Of a stretch of 58,596 nucleotides of DNA, positions 19,261 through 28,922 are shown in pieces. This DNA comes from Gammaproteobacteria bacterium (lineage in GTDB: Bacteria; Pseudomonadota; Gammaproteobacteria; Steroidobacterales; Steroidobacteraceae), in contig PKXS01000024.1 in NCBI GenBank assembly GCA_003132425.1, positions 19,740-78,335 of the forward strand. The letters run 5' to 3'. Each line of letters opens with the position of its first letter. Position 1 is the first letter of the stretch. The position numbers were made by a program, and so were the translations under genes. A model generated the notes under the pieces. That model made no database searches and had not been told where the DNA came from. It saw only the letters and a program-made list of their open reading frames with translations.

Positions 19261-20283
19261 TCACGCACCGGTCGCCGACAGATCCTTCGGCTCAATGCTC
19301 GGCACGCCTTGCCGAATGTCCACCGCGAAGCTTTCGCTGAGATCCGCCTTCTTAGCGCGCTCGCCGATACGCCCGCGCGTGCGCAATTCCGCGAGCGAAT
19401 AACGCGAGTCAAGGCCACCCACACCGTAGACGTATTCCGGCATGTAGCCCGATAGCAACAGACGATAGCTCAATGGAAGATAGCCCACGATGCGCTTCAA
19501 CATGTGGTAGACCAGCGTGGTGCAGTTGACGGTGATGGTGTTATAGAAGCGCGGTGCATGCACGAGACTGTTTGCCTCCTCGATATAGCCGAGGAACAAC
19601 GAGCGCATTGCCGGCAACGGTATCCGCAGGCGGTAAAGGTACGCGTCCTCGCCGCGCACATTGGTGCGAACCCGGATCACGTCGCGTTCGTCCGCAGCGA
19701 TGACGCTGAGCTCGAACTGCTTGAAGAATCCCCCGAACTCCGAAAAGCTCTCGCTTCGTTCGCGGCGAATTTCGACCGAGAACACGACGTGGCGGCCGTC
19801 ACTGAAGCCGAACGAGATCAGCATGTGCGCGATCATCCGGCCGGACCAGTACGACATGATCATGTCGACCGAATCCAGGCGATCCAGCTCGTAGCTGCGC
19901 GTTTCCCAGCGCTGCGTGTAGTCGGTGTCGCTGCGCCAGTCGAAATTGCGCACGTTGTGCAACGTGACCCGATTGCCGTCGACCCTCCCCGTCGTCATTT
20001 GCGCTACATCGTCGGCCCAGAGACGATCGTTCGACGGCAGCAATCTACGCCACCAGATAAGCACGCCAATGAACGCAACGGCAAATAGGACTAGGCCGAG
20101 CGTCGCCCTGCCCTGCCACAGCGCCGTGAGCATCGCGAGGCTGAAGACGACCCATAGCGCCACCCCCAGCCTCTTCAACACGATTCTGCCGGGTGCTTGG
20201 TACCAAAGCGCGTACGCGCCCCAGATCGCGGTAAGCAACACAAAAAGCGTTGCCACGATGCGCAAGATGCTTTCGCTGCTCAT
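19261..20283 (-). CDS. DUF4105 (Lnb-like) membrane protein
   Basis: This 340-residue protein has three N-terminal membrane helices (about 7-30, 35-55, 60-78) and a large periplasmic domain of the DUF4105 family. Recognisable conserved blocks are 'HNVRNFDWRSDTDYTQRWE', 'SVDMIMSYWSG', 'HMLISFGFSDG' and 'FYNTITVNCTTLVYHMLKRI'. The last of these carries the Asn-Cys-Thr-Thr motif of a papain-like (NlpC-like) fold. The start MSSES at 20283 lies 17 nt past the MlaA stop. It is the third gene of an envelope cluster with mlaA and an alpha/beta hydrolase. A lipid or lipoprotein hydrolase role is inference. Confidence 0.75.
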   Translation of the reverse strand: MSSESILRIVATLFVLLTAIWGAYALWYQAPGRIVLKRLGVALWVVFSLAMLTALWQGRATLGLVLFAVAFIGVLIWWRRLLPSNDRLWADDVAQMTTGRVDGNRVTLHNVRNFDWRSDTDYTQRWETRSYELDRLDSVDMIMSYWSGRMIAHMLISFGFSDGRHVVFSVEIRRERSESFSEFGGFFKQFELSVIAADERDVIRVRTNVRGEDAYLYRLRIPLPAMRSLFLGYIEEANSLVHAPRFYNTITVNCTTLVYHMLKRIVGYLPLSYRLLLSGYMPEYVYGVGGLDSRYSLAELRTRGRIGERAKKADLSESFAVDIRQGVPSIEPKDLSATGA

Positions 20284-20299
20284 GTGCGTGCGCCGAGAC

Positions 20300-21187
20300 T
20301 CACCGTTTGCCCGCCGCGGCGCCGGTGTCGTGCTTTTTCGGTGGACTCTTCGCACGTAGTCCTTCGTCCTCGATCAAGCGCTTGTGCACGTAGAGAAACC
20401 GAATCGTTTCGTACTCGAACGGCGAGCCGGTCGAGTAGTAGCGGAAGCTGATGTTGGCGCGCTGATCGACGGCATCGGCGATGCCAAGCGCCCATGTCTT
20501 GTTACCCCGATACAAGTGCGCGACGTCAACTGCGTACGATGCCCCGAAATCGCCGAGCCAGCCGGCGCCGTCACGCAAAGTCGACGGGCCGAGAAACGGC
20601 AGGACCAGATACGGGCCCAGATGAACGCCCCACTTCGAGAGCGTCGTGCTGAAGCCGGTCGGCGCGCTTGCGAGCTTGAGCTTTCCGGCGGCGTCGAATA
20701 GGCCGCCGATGCCGACGGTGCTGTTGATCAGGAATCGCCCGAGGCTGCGCAAACCAAGTCCGAGGCGCCATTGCAGGAGGTAATTGATCACGCTGTCGAC
20801 TTCCGCAAGATTGCCGAAGAAGTTGTGCACTCCGAAGCGCACGGGCGACGGCAGGCGGCGATAGCCGTTGGAGACAGGCAGGAAAACCGCTTCATCGAAC
20901 CGCGCATTGAAGCGATACGTGAAGCGATTTAGCCGCTCCCACGGATCATAGGTTTGCATGGGGGGCGCTTCGGCCGCTGTTATCGGCGGCGGCAAATTCT
21001 GGGCGGTCTGGACCGAAGTATTCGCGGACTCGGCGGTCACGGCCGCGGCAAGAGCCGCAGCATTTGCGACGACTGCCGCGTTGTCCGCCGCCGGTGTTTC
21101 TGGAGGCAGGCTGCGGATACTCATGTTCTGCGAAGCGCAGCCGCCGAGCGCGATGGCGGCCAAGCCGACCCAGTGGCCCGTTCTCAT
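20300..21187 (-). CDS. mlaA: MlaA/VacJ family outer-membrane lipoprotein
   Basis: This 295-residue lipoprotein has the signal sequence 'MRTGHWVGLAAIALGGCASQ' with lipobox LGGC. The mature part has the family's hallmarks: 'YDPWERLNRFTYRFNARFDE', 'FGVHNFFGNLAEVDSVINYL' and 'WGVHLGPYLVLPFLGPSTLRD'. MlaA sits in the outer membrane and removes phospholipids from the outer leaflet, passing them to MlaC. No mlaBCDEF genes are in the window. Its ATG overlaps the stop of the upstream hydrolase (ATGA), which supports start 21187 rather than the track's 21319. Confidence 0.92.
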   Translation of the reverse strand: MRTGHWVGLAAIALGGCASQNMSIRSLPPETPAADNAAVVANAAALAAAVTAESANTSVQTAQNLPPPITAAEAPPMQTYDPWERLNRFTYRFNARFDEAVFLPVSNGYRRLPSPVRFGVHNFFGNLAEVDSVINYLLQWRLGLGLRSLGRFLINSTVGIGGLFDAAGKLKLASAPTGFSTTLSKWGVHLGPYLVLPFLGPSTLRDGAGWLGDFGASYAVDVAHLYRGNKTWALGIADAVDQRANISFRYYSTGSPFEYETIRFLYVHKRLIEDEGLRAKSPPKKHDTGAAAGKR

Positions 21188-22551
21188 CGCGCGGTTCCCG
21201 TCCAGCGTCCCGCCAGCATGTCGAGCATGTCCGCAATTTGTTTGCGATCGCCGAGATTTCCCAAATGGCCGCCATGATCGTAGACGGCAATTCTCGAGCC
21301 GAGCGTGCTTTCCAGCCACGCCAGTTCCGATTTGTCGAGAATCAGGTCATCGCTGTTGGTCTGCGCGTAATAGTCGGCGTTGCCTCGCAACTCCTCGCCG
21401 ATAATGTTGAGGCGATTGTCGGCGATCAACGATGCGTTGGTGGAACCGGGCCGGAACTTCAGATAGTAGGGTACGAACACTCGCGCGAAATACTCCGAGA
21501 ATGGCTTTGCGCGCAGAATGCGTGCGGTGTTCTCGAGAGAATCGCCGACCTTTGGCGGATGTTGCGGATCGACTACAACACCGGTGTCGGCGTAAAGATC
21601 GCCGGCAAAAAATGTGTCCATCAGGTCGAGGCGGAAAGTCAGTGCAATTGCCGCGGAAAATTCCGCATCCGTCTTCAGCACGGCGGCTGCGGCGCGGAAC
21701 AGAAAGTCCTCGTCGATCTCGACTTTGTCCGAAGCTCGGTACAGGTTCGCGAGCTGTGCGTACAATTGCTGATACAGACGCTCGATACCCGCGTCCCCCG
21801 AACCGATGCTGATGGCGAAGAGCTTGTCGAGCTGAGACATCGACGTAAACAGGCTGACCGGAGGATTGATCATGACAGCCCGATGGATCTTCAGCTTACC
21901 CTCGGTCGAGTCGATCGATTTCACCATGGCCGCATTCGCACCGCCAAGGCTGTAACCGAGCACGTCGATATCGGTGATCTGAACGCGCCGCCGCAGATGC
22001 GCGACGATCTGCTGCATCGCTGCGTACAGATCGCGGCCGTCCTGCCTAAGATCGCCCGCGATGCCGGTGCTCGACGCCGACACGATGAAGCCGGGGAACG
22101 TCGGCGACGGCATCGTCAGCACGTGATAGCCGGCGCCATAGAGCGCGGCGCGCAGGATCGAGAGCTTGGCTGTGTTGCCGCCGCTGCCGGTGCCCGATAT
22201 GACGATCGCCAGCGGCGCGGGCTTCCTTTGCGCCGAAAACCATACACGCAGCCTGCGGTCGAACCAAAACACGTCCGGTACCGGCAGCGCCCAGGGTAGC
22301 GCGATGTCGATCTCCTCGAGCGGCACCGTCTCGGGCAATGGCGCCATATCCTGCGGCGGCGTGCCGAACACCGTCGCGCGAAGCGCCGCCGAGTCGGCAA
22401 GTCCTATGGCCGGTCCGGATGGCGGGAGCGAATTATCGGGCGGTGCGCCATACGCAAGGGCAGAACTTAGCAGCAACGCGCTTACTGCGAGATACAGGGG
22501 GATCCGCTTCGCACCGGCCGGCGACTGGCGAGGCCCGACCGGATTTTCCAT
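21184..22551 (-). CDS. Exported alpha/beta-hydrolase, lipase-like
   Basis: This 455-residue protein has an N-terminal signal segment ('IPLYLAVSALLLSSALAYGA') and an alpha/beta-hydrolase core. The oxyanion region is 'LAIVISGTGSGGNTAKLSIL', the nucleophile elbow 'IDVLGYSLGGANAAM' (G-Y-S-L-G) and a late His lies in 'IAVYDHGGHLGNLGD'. ATG 22551 lies behind 'aggag'. It is the first gene of a coupled trio with mlaA and DUF4105. The fold and motif are clear, but an action on phospholipids is inferred from the neighbours only. Confidence 0.75.
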   Translation of the reverse strand: MENPVGPRQSPAGAKRIPLYLAVSALLLSSALAYGAPPDNSLPPSGPAIGLADSAALRATVFGTPPQDMAPLPETVPLEEIDIALPWALPVPDVFWFDRRLRVWFSAQRKPAPLAIVISGTGSGGNTAKLSILRAALYGAGYHVLTMPSPTFPGFIVSASSTGIAGDLRQDGRDLYAAMQQIVAHLRRRVQITDIDVLGYSLGGANAAMVKSIDSTEGKLKIHRAVMINPPVSLFTSMSQLDKLFAISIGSGDAGIERLYQQLYAQLANLYRASDKVEIDEDFLFRAAAAVLKTDAEFSAAIALTFRLDLMDTFFAGDLYADTGVVVDPQHPPKVGDSLENTARILRAKPFSEYFARVFVPYYLKFRPGSTNASLIADNRLNIIGEELRGNADYYAQTNSDDLILDKSELAWLESTLGSRIAVYDHGGHLGNLGDRKQIADMLDMLAGRWTGTAR

Positions 22552-22561
22552 ACCCTAGCTC

Positions 22562-22594
22562 CTGCCCTTACAACGAGCATCATTGTAAGCAGGA
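22562..22594 (-). terminator. Hairpin between sodB and the hydrolase gene
   Basis: The near-perfect inverted repeat 'cctgcccttacaa'/'ttgtaagcagg' begins about 30 nt downstream of the sodB stop. It has no T-run and its far end touches the ribosome site of the next gene, so it may be a weak terminator or influence translation of the hydrolase gene. Confidence 0.35.
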
Positions 22595-22622
22595 AAACTC
22601 GGAAGTCGATGCCGCCGTGGGG

Positions 22623-23246
22623 CTAGGCCAACTCTAGGTTCTCTGCGGCGAATTGCCAATTGGCAAGTTTATCGATGAGAGCATTCACGTAATCGCCGCG
22701 CCGATTCTGGTAGTCAAGGTAGTAGGCGTGCTCCCATACGTCGATTGTCAGCAAAGGCTTAAAGGCCTGCGTCAGCGGTGTGTCCGCGTTGGCCGTCTTC
22801 ACGATGCGCAGCTTCTCTCCATCCTGCACCAGCCAAGTCCAGCCGCTGGCAAATTCCGCAATGGCGACTTTGGCCAACTCCTTCTTGCACGCCTCGACGC
22901 CGCCGAAAGATGACTCCATCTTGCGCTTGAGGGTCTCCGGCGGTTCCCCGCCCCCCTTGGGCCGCATGCTGTTCCAGTAGAACGTGTGATTCCACGTTTG
23001 TGCGGCGTTGTTGAAGATTCCGACGTGCTCGGGCTTACCAGCGGTCGCGCCGATGATTGTCTCCAGCGGCATGTCCGCAAACGCGGTTCCCGCAATCAGC
23101 TTGTTCAAATTGTCGACATAGGCTCTGTGATGCTTGCCGTAATGGAAGCCAAGCGTGTTGGCGGAAATTACCGGCTGCAGCGCGCTCTGCGAATATGGCA
23201 GCGCCGGAAGAATGATGGAATCAGGGGTGTGTCTTTCGCTAAGCAT
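22623..23246 (-). CDS. sodB: Superoxide dismutase, iron type
   Basis: The protein has 207 residues and dismutates superoxide to peroxide and oxygen. Metal ligands are seen in '[16 protein letters not shown]', '[10 protein letters not shown]' and '[15 protein letters not shown]' (His, His, Asp, His). The '[13 protein letters not shown]' context with its Gln points to the iron subclass. ATG 23246 sits behind 'agga', so the track's extension to 23273 is unnecessary. No signal peptide is present, so the enzyme is cytosolic. Confidence 0.95.
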   Translation of the reverse strand: MLSERHTPDSIILPALPYSQSALQPVISANTLGFHYGKHHRAYVDNLNKLIAGTAFADMPLETIIGATAGKPEHVGIFNNAAQTWNHTFYWNSMRPKGGGEPPETLKRKMESSFGGVEACKKELAKVAIAEFASGWTWLVQDGEKLRIVKTANADTPLTQAFKPLLTIDVWEHAYYLDYQNRRGDYVNALIDKLANWQFAAENLELA

Positions 23247-23294
23247 GATCGTTCCTAATAGTGTCGAGGTCAAATAGGGTCGGTGCCGGGCCGG

Positions 23295-23876
23295 CTAGGC
23301 TGCGTCGCGCGGTTTATAGGAGAAGCGCTGGCCGGCGATCGAGGCTTCGTACATGAGACCGCCTTTCGCGATCGTGAACACCGCCATGCCCTTCTGATAG
23401 ACGCCGGTCGTCCTGGCGTCTCTCATTCCCCCGCTCGCTCCGGCTTCGACTCCGCTCGTGCCGGCACTCGCCCCTGCGGCTGCCGTGATCGCCACCACGC
23501 TGGCGCCCGCGTCGAATTCGAACGTACCGGACTCAAATTCGTCCAGCGCACGCTTGTCCTCCAAGAAGATGATCTGGCTGTAGGCCTTGCCGCCGGCCTG
23601 AAAACCGACGCTGACTTGCGCCATGGTGGTGTAGCCTACGAATTGTTCGTGCACGTAGACACGACCCTTGCCGAGCGCTCCGCCGATACCGAGGCCGCCC
23701 TCGCCTACCGTGGGAAACACCGCGTAGGCATAACTCTTGCCGAAGAAAACGGAGCTCTCGCCGGCGTTCTTGAAAAGCCCAATGGTGTCTGCGTAAGTGC
23801 CTGCATGGGCTACACCCATCGTCAGACAGAGGGCCGGCACGATTGCCAGTGCCCGCCATATCTTGTGCGTGAACAT
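23295..23876 (-). CDS. SYLF (Ysc84) lipid-binding domain protein
   Basis: This 193-residue secreted protein starts at ATG 23876 behind 'ggagga', with signal peptide 'MFTHKIWRALAIVPALCLTM' ending near AHA. The rest is a SYLF domain: 'SYAYAVFPTVGEGGLGIGGA', 'GRVYVHEQFVGYTTMAQVSV', 'GFQAGGKAYSQIIFLED' and 'KGGLMYEASIAGQRFSY'. SYLF domains bind phosphoinositides in eukaryotes. Bacterial exported members have no settled function. The ORF-track start at 24065 overlaps the divergent methyltransferase gene and is rejected. Confidence 0.88.
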   Translation of the reverse strand: MFTHKIWRALAIVPALCLTMGVAHAGTYADTIGLFKNAGESSVFFGKSYAYAVFPTVGEGGLGIGGALGKGRVYVHEQFVGYTTMAQVSVGFQAGGKAYSQIIFLEDKRALDEFESGTFEFDAGASVVAITAAAGASAGTSGVEAGASGGMRDARTTGVYQKGMAVFTIAKGGLMYEASIAGQRFSYKPRDAA

Positions 23877-24059
23877 TGTAAATTCCTCCGGATTATCCGT
23901 GCCTGAACAGTAGAGCCGAGCATTGCGAGGGTCTGTAGGCGAACACGCCAAAGCTATGGAGGAGTGCTCCGACAATGGGGATCTGCGGCGCCAGGTGACG
24001 CCCGAGCGCTGAATTTGCGATACTGAGCTTACCGCCCAACGATTCAAGGTACCCCTCCC

Positions 24060-24884
24060 ATGCAAACTTACCTCCGTATCCGTGGCTTGCTAATCACGAC
24101 ACTGCTTACTCTTGCTGCCTGCGCAGCAGCAGCCGCGCCGGCGCACGTTGATCCGGCGCTCACCGCCGCCGTGGCAAGCCCGGCACGCACCGCCTCTTTC
24201 GTTGCCAGAGATTCAGCTCGCCACCCCGTCGAGGAGCTGGAGTTCTTTGGAATCGCTCCTACGCAGACCGTGGTGGAACTGTGGCCCGGCGGCGGCTACT
24301 GGACCGAGATTTTGGGGGCGTACCTCGCGGCGGACGGTCACTACTACGTCGCTCTTAACGCGCCCGGCAGCGCCGAGGAAGATGCGAATGTGGCGCGCTG
24401 GCGCGCGCGTATCGCCGCTCAGGGAAATCGCCTCGGCAAGGTCCAGGAGACGACTCTCGGAAAAGGTCACTTCGATATTGCCCCGGCGGGCTCCGCTGAT
24501 CTGGTGCTGACGTTCCGCAATCTGCACAACTGGATGGATGGTGGCTATGCGGAGGAAGCATTGGCAGCCTGTTTCAGAGCGCTCAAGCCGGGCGGAATCC
24601 TCGGCATCGAAGAGCATCGGGGCCGCACTGACCGGCCGCAGGATCCAAAGGCCCAGGATGGGTACGTGCGCGAGGATTATGCGATCGCGTTGGCGAAGAA
24701 GACAGGGTTCGTGCTGGCGGGCTCATCCGAGATCAATGCGAACCCACGCGACACGAAGGATTGGGTCGGCGGCGTCTGGACGCTGCCGCCAACGCTGTCG
24801 CAGGGCGACAAGGACCGAGCCCGTTATCTCGCGATCGGCGAGGCCGACAACTTCGTGATGAAGTTCCGCAAACCAGCGCGCTGA
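24060..24884 (+). CDS. Putative lipoprotein class I SAM methyltransferase-like protein
   Basis: This 274-residue protein has an N-terminal export signal with a lipobox-like 'LLTLAAC' (Cys about residue 21). It is followed by a Rossmann methyltransferase-like domain: 'TVVELWPGGGYWTEILGAYL' (motif I, with W-P-G-G-G instead of D-x-G-x-G) and 'ADLVLTFRNLHNWMDGGYAE', then 'ALKPGGILGIEEHRG'. It resembles the predicted methyltransferase group COG4798. SAM is not expected outside the cytoplasm, so either the signal is not used or the domain has lost methyl transfer. It is convergent with tamB. Confidence 0.75.
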   Translation: MQTYLRIRGLLITTLLTLAACAAAAAPAHVDPALTAAVASPARTASFVARDSARHPVEELEFFGIAPTQTVVELWPGGGYWTEILGAYLAADGHYYVALNAPGSAEEDANVARWRARIAAQGNRLGKVQETTLGKGHFDIAPAGSADLVLTFRNLHNWMDGGYAEEALAACFRALKPGGILGIEEHRGRTDRPQDPKAQDGYVREDYAIALAKKTGFVLAGSSEINANPRDTKDWVGGVWTLPPTLSQGDKDRARYLAIGEADNFVMKFRKPAR

Positions 24885-24926
24885 GGCCTGAGGTGGGGTC
24901 GCGCGGGCGGCGCCGCATGCGCGACG

Positions 24927-27900
24927 TCAATACTCAAATTGATACGACAGTCCGATGCTGCTCCCAGGGTCGTTCTCCGGCGTCGTGCCCTGGGTGATCG
25001 CAGTGCCGTTCCCTAGGCGTGTCTGCAGCTTAAGGTGCTTGGTCAAATCCACATCCACCTGCACCTGACTCGAGCCTGTGGAACTCTGCTTGGCTTCGAC
25101 GTAGACGCGTTTGGAAACATAGCGCCCGGCTTCGATGGTCGCACCCGAGTTGGTGGCGCCGGTGGGGGTGGCGACTGTGTTCGCGCCGACGGTCAACCGG
25201 TCGAGCCCCAAGCTTTTCTGCAGCTTGACCAATGGATTAAGCGCGCTGTCGCCCCCGACCCCGCTTAAGACCGCGAGCGCCGCGCCGATCTGCGCCACCT
25301 GCAGCGCGGTTAGCTGCGCCCCGGGCACCCCGAACAGCAGACGCGCCATGATATCGTCTTGATCCAGTCCTGAGTCGCTGCTGAAATCGAATTTCGGCGA
25401 GTCGGCGTGACCCGTGATGTGCAAGGTTACGGTAGCATCCGTCACGTTGGCCGTGGCCGTGAAATCCAATGTCGGGTCGATCTTGTGGTCGAGTCCCGCG
25501 CCGTCGAAACTTACGTGTCCATCGGTGAAACTGAGCTTGTTGCCGGCAATCGTAAAGCTCCCCCGCTGCAGATCGAAGCTACCGCTCACCAGCGGCGTGT
25601 CGGTCGTTCCACCCAGATGAAGGTCACCGGCGAGCTCGGCGTTGAGACCGCGGCCTTCCACCAGCATTTGCTGCGGAGCGTGAATTTCCACGTCAAGTCC
25701 GATGACGAGCTGCTTGGCAGCGGGCGGCGGTGCTTTCTGTCCTCGTCGGCGCACCTCGAGCACCGCGACATTGGGCGGCAAGGTGTTCGGAATTCCAATG
25801 TTGGTGCGATTCAAGTGGACCGTGCCGGCGACATCGATCCGTTCGCGCGCCTTGCCGCTCACGTGTAGATTCGCATCGAGATTGGCGGTGACGATGTTGC
25901 TCTGTATCGGCTGGGCATTCTTCGCGATTAGCTTCAGGTCCACAGGCAAGCCTGGCTGCAGCACGCCGATGGTGCCGGTCATCGTGACGCTGCCGGAGGA
26001 TGCCGCCGCAGTAAAGCTTTTGATCTGCAGCGTTCCTTCGCTGCCGACGACATCCGCAGTGATATTCGATAGGTTCGCGCCGCGACCGTAGTCGCGGAAA
26101 CTGCCTTTAGCGAGGTGAATCGTGCCCCCGATCTGCGGCGCCGACGTGGTGCCCGCCAGTGTCGCGTCGATGCTCAGTTCGCCCGCCGCATGTTGGCCGC
26201 GCGCCTCGAGCAAGGGGTTGATCAATCCGATATCCAGTTTGCCGGTCATCTTCAAATCCAGCACGCCCGAGTCGTTGAGCGGCGCGCTGCCCGACACCGT
26301 CAGCAGCGATGCGGTGCCGGCGATGAGATGGCCATCGATAATTGCTTTATCGCCCGTGAGTTGCGCCGTTGCGCGCAGATCGAGCACCGGCAGGCCAGTC
26401 GCGGCTTCGTCCGCCATGCGGATGCCGTTCGCGTCCAATCGGATGCGCCCCGTCGGCGCTGCGACGCTCCCCTGCAGACGCGCCGTGCCCTCTATTGTCC
26501 CCTCTGCGAGTAGGTCCGGAAAGAACGCGTTGATCAGTGCGGGATTAAGATGGCGCAGCGATGCGCGTAAATCCAGAGTCGGAGCTACGCGTCCGCCGAT
26601 CTGGAATACCGCCGCTTGCGCGCCGAGCGCAAGCGGCTTGATGAGCACTGTGTCGGCGAAGGAAATCTCCGCCGGCGCGAGCAGTCGCAATTCTTGACCG
26701 CGATACTGGAGCGCAGCGCTCGCCACCTCGATCCGGCTGGATGCAAAATTCAGCAGCGCGGCCGAGGACAGGCTCGCGGGAAATCCGTGCAGGTTCGGCA
26801 TTTGCGCGGTCAACTGCAAATTCAAAGCATTCCATGTGCCCTCGCCCGATAACTGGGCATTGCCGGCGAACGGCCCCACCGACAAATCGTGGGCATCAAG
26901 GTGAAACTGTGTGTGTGTGTGGCCCGCGGCGGGATTGAAGTCGGCCTGTCCCTCCACGCGACCTCGGACGCTTAGACCGAGAAATGGATCCAGATCGCCC
27001 AGCTGACCCAGCTTCAAATGGAGTTGCCCGCGAGTGATTGCCATGTCGGCCCCGATCGACACGTCACCGTCGATGCGGGCGCTTTTCCAATCCGCCTCAC
27101 GAATGAGGGCCCGAAAGCTCGCCCCCGCGCCACTCTCAATTGCGATATCGACCGTCATCGGCGCGCCGTCCGCCGTGCCATGAAGCTGAAGCGTGCCGTT
27201 CGGCGCCCCCGGCAGTCCGCGTGCATGCAGAGTGCCGGATATCCCGCCGCTCGGCGAGCCACCCACCGAGAGCGTCGCTGTAAGCTGCGCGTCACTTGCC
27301 AACGCCGTCGGGCGCCCATACAGACTCCCGGAAGCGTCCATGCGGCCGGCAAGTACCGAGGACAGCGTGCCGAGATCCGCGACTTTGAGCTCCCACCGCG
27401 CGCGCATATCTGAAATCAAATCGCCTATGCCACGCGTCGCCCCTGAATTGGCGGTGCTTGCACCCGGTGCCGGCCGCGATGCCCGGCCGCTGGCCGACAG
27501 AGTCAGCTTGCGGCCGGTCAGTTGCAGTCGTTCGATAGTGACGGAGGCGTCGCTCAACACAGCCGCCGCCTGAAGCGCCGCGCGGTTGCCCACTACGTCG
27601 ATCCAGCTTGCCGTTCCGCCCGCGATATTGGCGTCGGCATTGAGCGCGAGACGAATTTCGGTCGGGCTGCGGGTGAACTGTGCTTTGATCGCCGCGCTGC
27701 CGCTCACATCCTGGCCGCCAAGTGCCGCAAATGGCGTTAGGTCAATGAGGCGCAGATCGAGAGACGCGCTTTGTTGACCTGCGGTGACAGCCTGGGCGCG
27801 CAGCGAGAATAGACGATGTGCCGCGACGAGTTGTATCGGCCGCGTGGGATCGTTCAGGTGCATCGCTGCATCGATCTTTAAAGGACCCCGCTGAAGAAGC

Positions 27901-28922
27901 CGCGGGTTTGGTCCAGGTATCGCCAATCCGTCGACGACGGCACTGACGGTGAGCAGCCCTGCGTTGGCCGCCAGAGTTGCCTTCAGCGCGGCGAGCGCTG
28001 TTCCACCGGCGAGGCTTAGCTTATCGATCTCCAAGTGCCCATCGGCCACCGGCGTCGAGATATTGCCGTGCCAGCGGCCGCGCAAGTCGAGGCGCTGCCA
28101 GGCAAGGTCCGGGCGCGGCCGCATTGCGGTTGCCGCCGCCGAATAGTCCAGGTCCGCCGAGCGCTTGTCCAAATCAATGGTTCCCTGCGCGCGGGCCTGC
28201 AGCCCGCCCGCATCGACCTTTAAGTCGATACGTTCGGCATGACGCGGTCCGCTCAAAGTCATCGCGGCCGATAGGGCGCCCAGACCCGGCAACTGCAAGA
28301 CATTCTCCAGCGGGCCGCCGGCCGGCTCGTGTAGCGTCAGCGTCCCATCCATGCGCTTCGGATCAAACCGAAAATGCAGCGCGTACTCACCGTCGCCGCC
28401 GATCCGGCGCGCAACGACATCGGCCATCGCATCCTGCAGCGAGCGCAACTGCACGCTGCCGGTGACCGAAACTGATGCAGCCGTGCCCGCGAGTGCGGGC
28501 CCAAGTTCCAGCACGTCAATCGACAAACGCGCGATGTCGATATGGGGTATCGATGTGCTGCCGCTTTGCTGTTCGGCGACGGGCGCCCTCTCGATGAACA
28601 GCCGCGCCACTTTGAGGGAATCGACTTGTACTTGGCGCCCCAGTAACTTAAGCGGCGCCCAATGCAGCGAGACGCGGTCGGCAGTCAGCCAAACGCCGCG
28701 GTCGTCGCTGAGCTGTAATCGATTCAGAGTCAATTGAGCCGGAAAGGACCCCCCCAAACCCGATAACTTCACGTGAGTCGAGGAGAGGCGGTAGGTCAGA
28801 TGCTCAATCAGCGCGCGGCCCGAGTCGCAGTTGCCCGCCACGAACAGAGTGGCGCTCAATAGCGCGACCAGCAGCAACACCGAGCCCGTCACCCATGCAG
28901 AGATTTTCAATGCGCGGCGCAT
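24927..28922 (-). CDS. tamB: TamB, translocation and assembly module inner-membrane component
   Basis: This 1331-residue protein is anchored by one N-terminal helix ('SVLLLVALLSATLFVAGN') and is otherwise a long periplasmic beta-taco/AsmA-like repeat structure. The C-terminal DUF490/TamB domain is clear: 'FTATANVTDATVTLHITGHA', 'DDIMARLLFGVPGAQLTALQ' and the terminal 'GSSIGLSYQFEY'. TamB bridges the envelope with TamA and is implicated in outer-membrane protein assembly and in anterograde phospholipid transport. Its ATG overlaps the tamA stop by one base (TGATG), so the pair is coupled. E. coli TamB has about 1260 residues. Confidence 0.95.
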   Translation of the reverse strand: MRRALKISAWVTGSVLLLVALLSATLFVAGNCDSGRALIEHLTYRLSSTHVKLSGLGGSFPAQLTLNRLQLSDDRGVWLTADRVSLHWAPLKLLGRQVQVDSLKVARLFIERAPVAEQQSGSTSIPHIDIARLSIDVLELGPALAGTAASVSVTGSVQLRSLQDAMADVVARRIGGDGEYALHFRFDPKRMDGTLTLHEPAGGPLENVLQLPGLGALSAAMTLSGPRHAERIDLKVDAGGLQARAQGTIDLDKRSADLDYSAAATAMRPRPDLAWQRLDLRGRWHGNISTPVADGHLEIDKLSLAGGTALAALKATLAANAGLLTVSAVVDGLAIPGPNPRLLQRGPLKIDAAMHLNDPTRPIQLVAAHRLFSLRAQAVTAGQQSASLDLRLIDLTPFAALGGQDVSGSAAIKAQFTRSPTEIRLALNADANIAGGTASWIDVVGNRAALQAAAVLSDASVTIERLQLTGRKLTLSASGRASRPAPGASTANSGATRGIGDLISDMRARWELKVADLGTLSSVLAGRMDASGSLYGRPTALASDAQLTATLSVGGSPSGGISGTLHARGLPGAPNGTLQLHGTADGAPMTVDIAIESGAGASFRALIREADWKSARIDGDVSIGADMAITRGQLHLKLGQLGDLDPFLGLSVRGRVEGQADFNPAAGHTHTQFHLDAHDLSVGPFAGNAQLSGEGTWNALNLQLTAQMPNLHGFPASLSSAALLNFASSRIEVASAALQYRGQELRLLAPAEISFADTVLIKPLALGAQAAVFQIGGRVAPTLDLRASLRHLNPALINAFFPDLLAEGTIEGTARLQGSVAAPTGRIRLDANGIRMADEAATGLPVLDLRATAQLTGDKAIIDGHLIAGTASLLTVSGSAPLNDSGVLDLKMTGKLDIGLINPLLEARGQHAAGELSIDATLAGTTSAPQIGGTIHLAKGSFRDYGRGANLSNITADVVGSEGTLQIKSFTAAASSGSVTMTGTIGVLQPGLPVDLKLIAKNAQPIQSNIVTANLDANLHVSGKARERIDVAGTVHLNRTNIGIPNTLPPNVAVLEVRRRGQKAPPPAAKQLVIGLDVEIHAPQQMLVEGRGLNAELAGDLHLGGTTDTPLVSGSFDLQRGSFTIAGNKLSFTDGHVSFDGAGLDHKIDPTLDFTATANVTDATVTLHITGHADSPKFDFSSDSGLDQDDIMARLLFGVPGAQLTALQVAQIGAALAVLSGVGGDSALNPLVKLQKSLGLDRLTVGANTVATPTGATNSGATIEAGRYVSKRVYVEAKQSSTGSSQVQVDVDLTKHLKLQTRLGNGTAITQGTTPENDPGSSIGLSYQFEY

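Noticed and set aside
24898-24925. Hairpin 'gtcgcgc'/'gcgcgac' between the methyltransferase gene and tamB as a terminator
   Set aside because: The arms are only 7 bp and there is no T-run on either strand, so it is not convincing.
25035-28737. Plus-strand ORFs opposite tamB
   Set aside because: They are antisense shadows of a gene with clear TamB domains and show no independent motifs.
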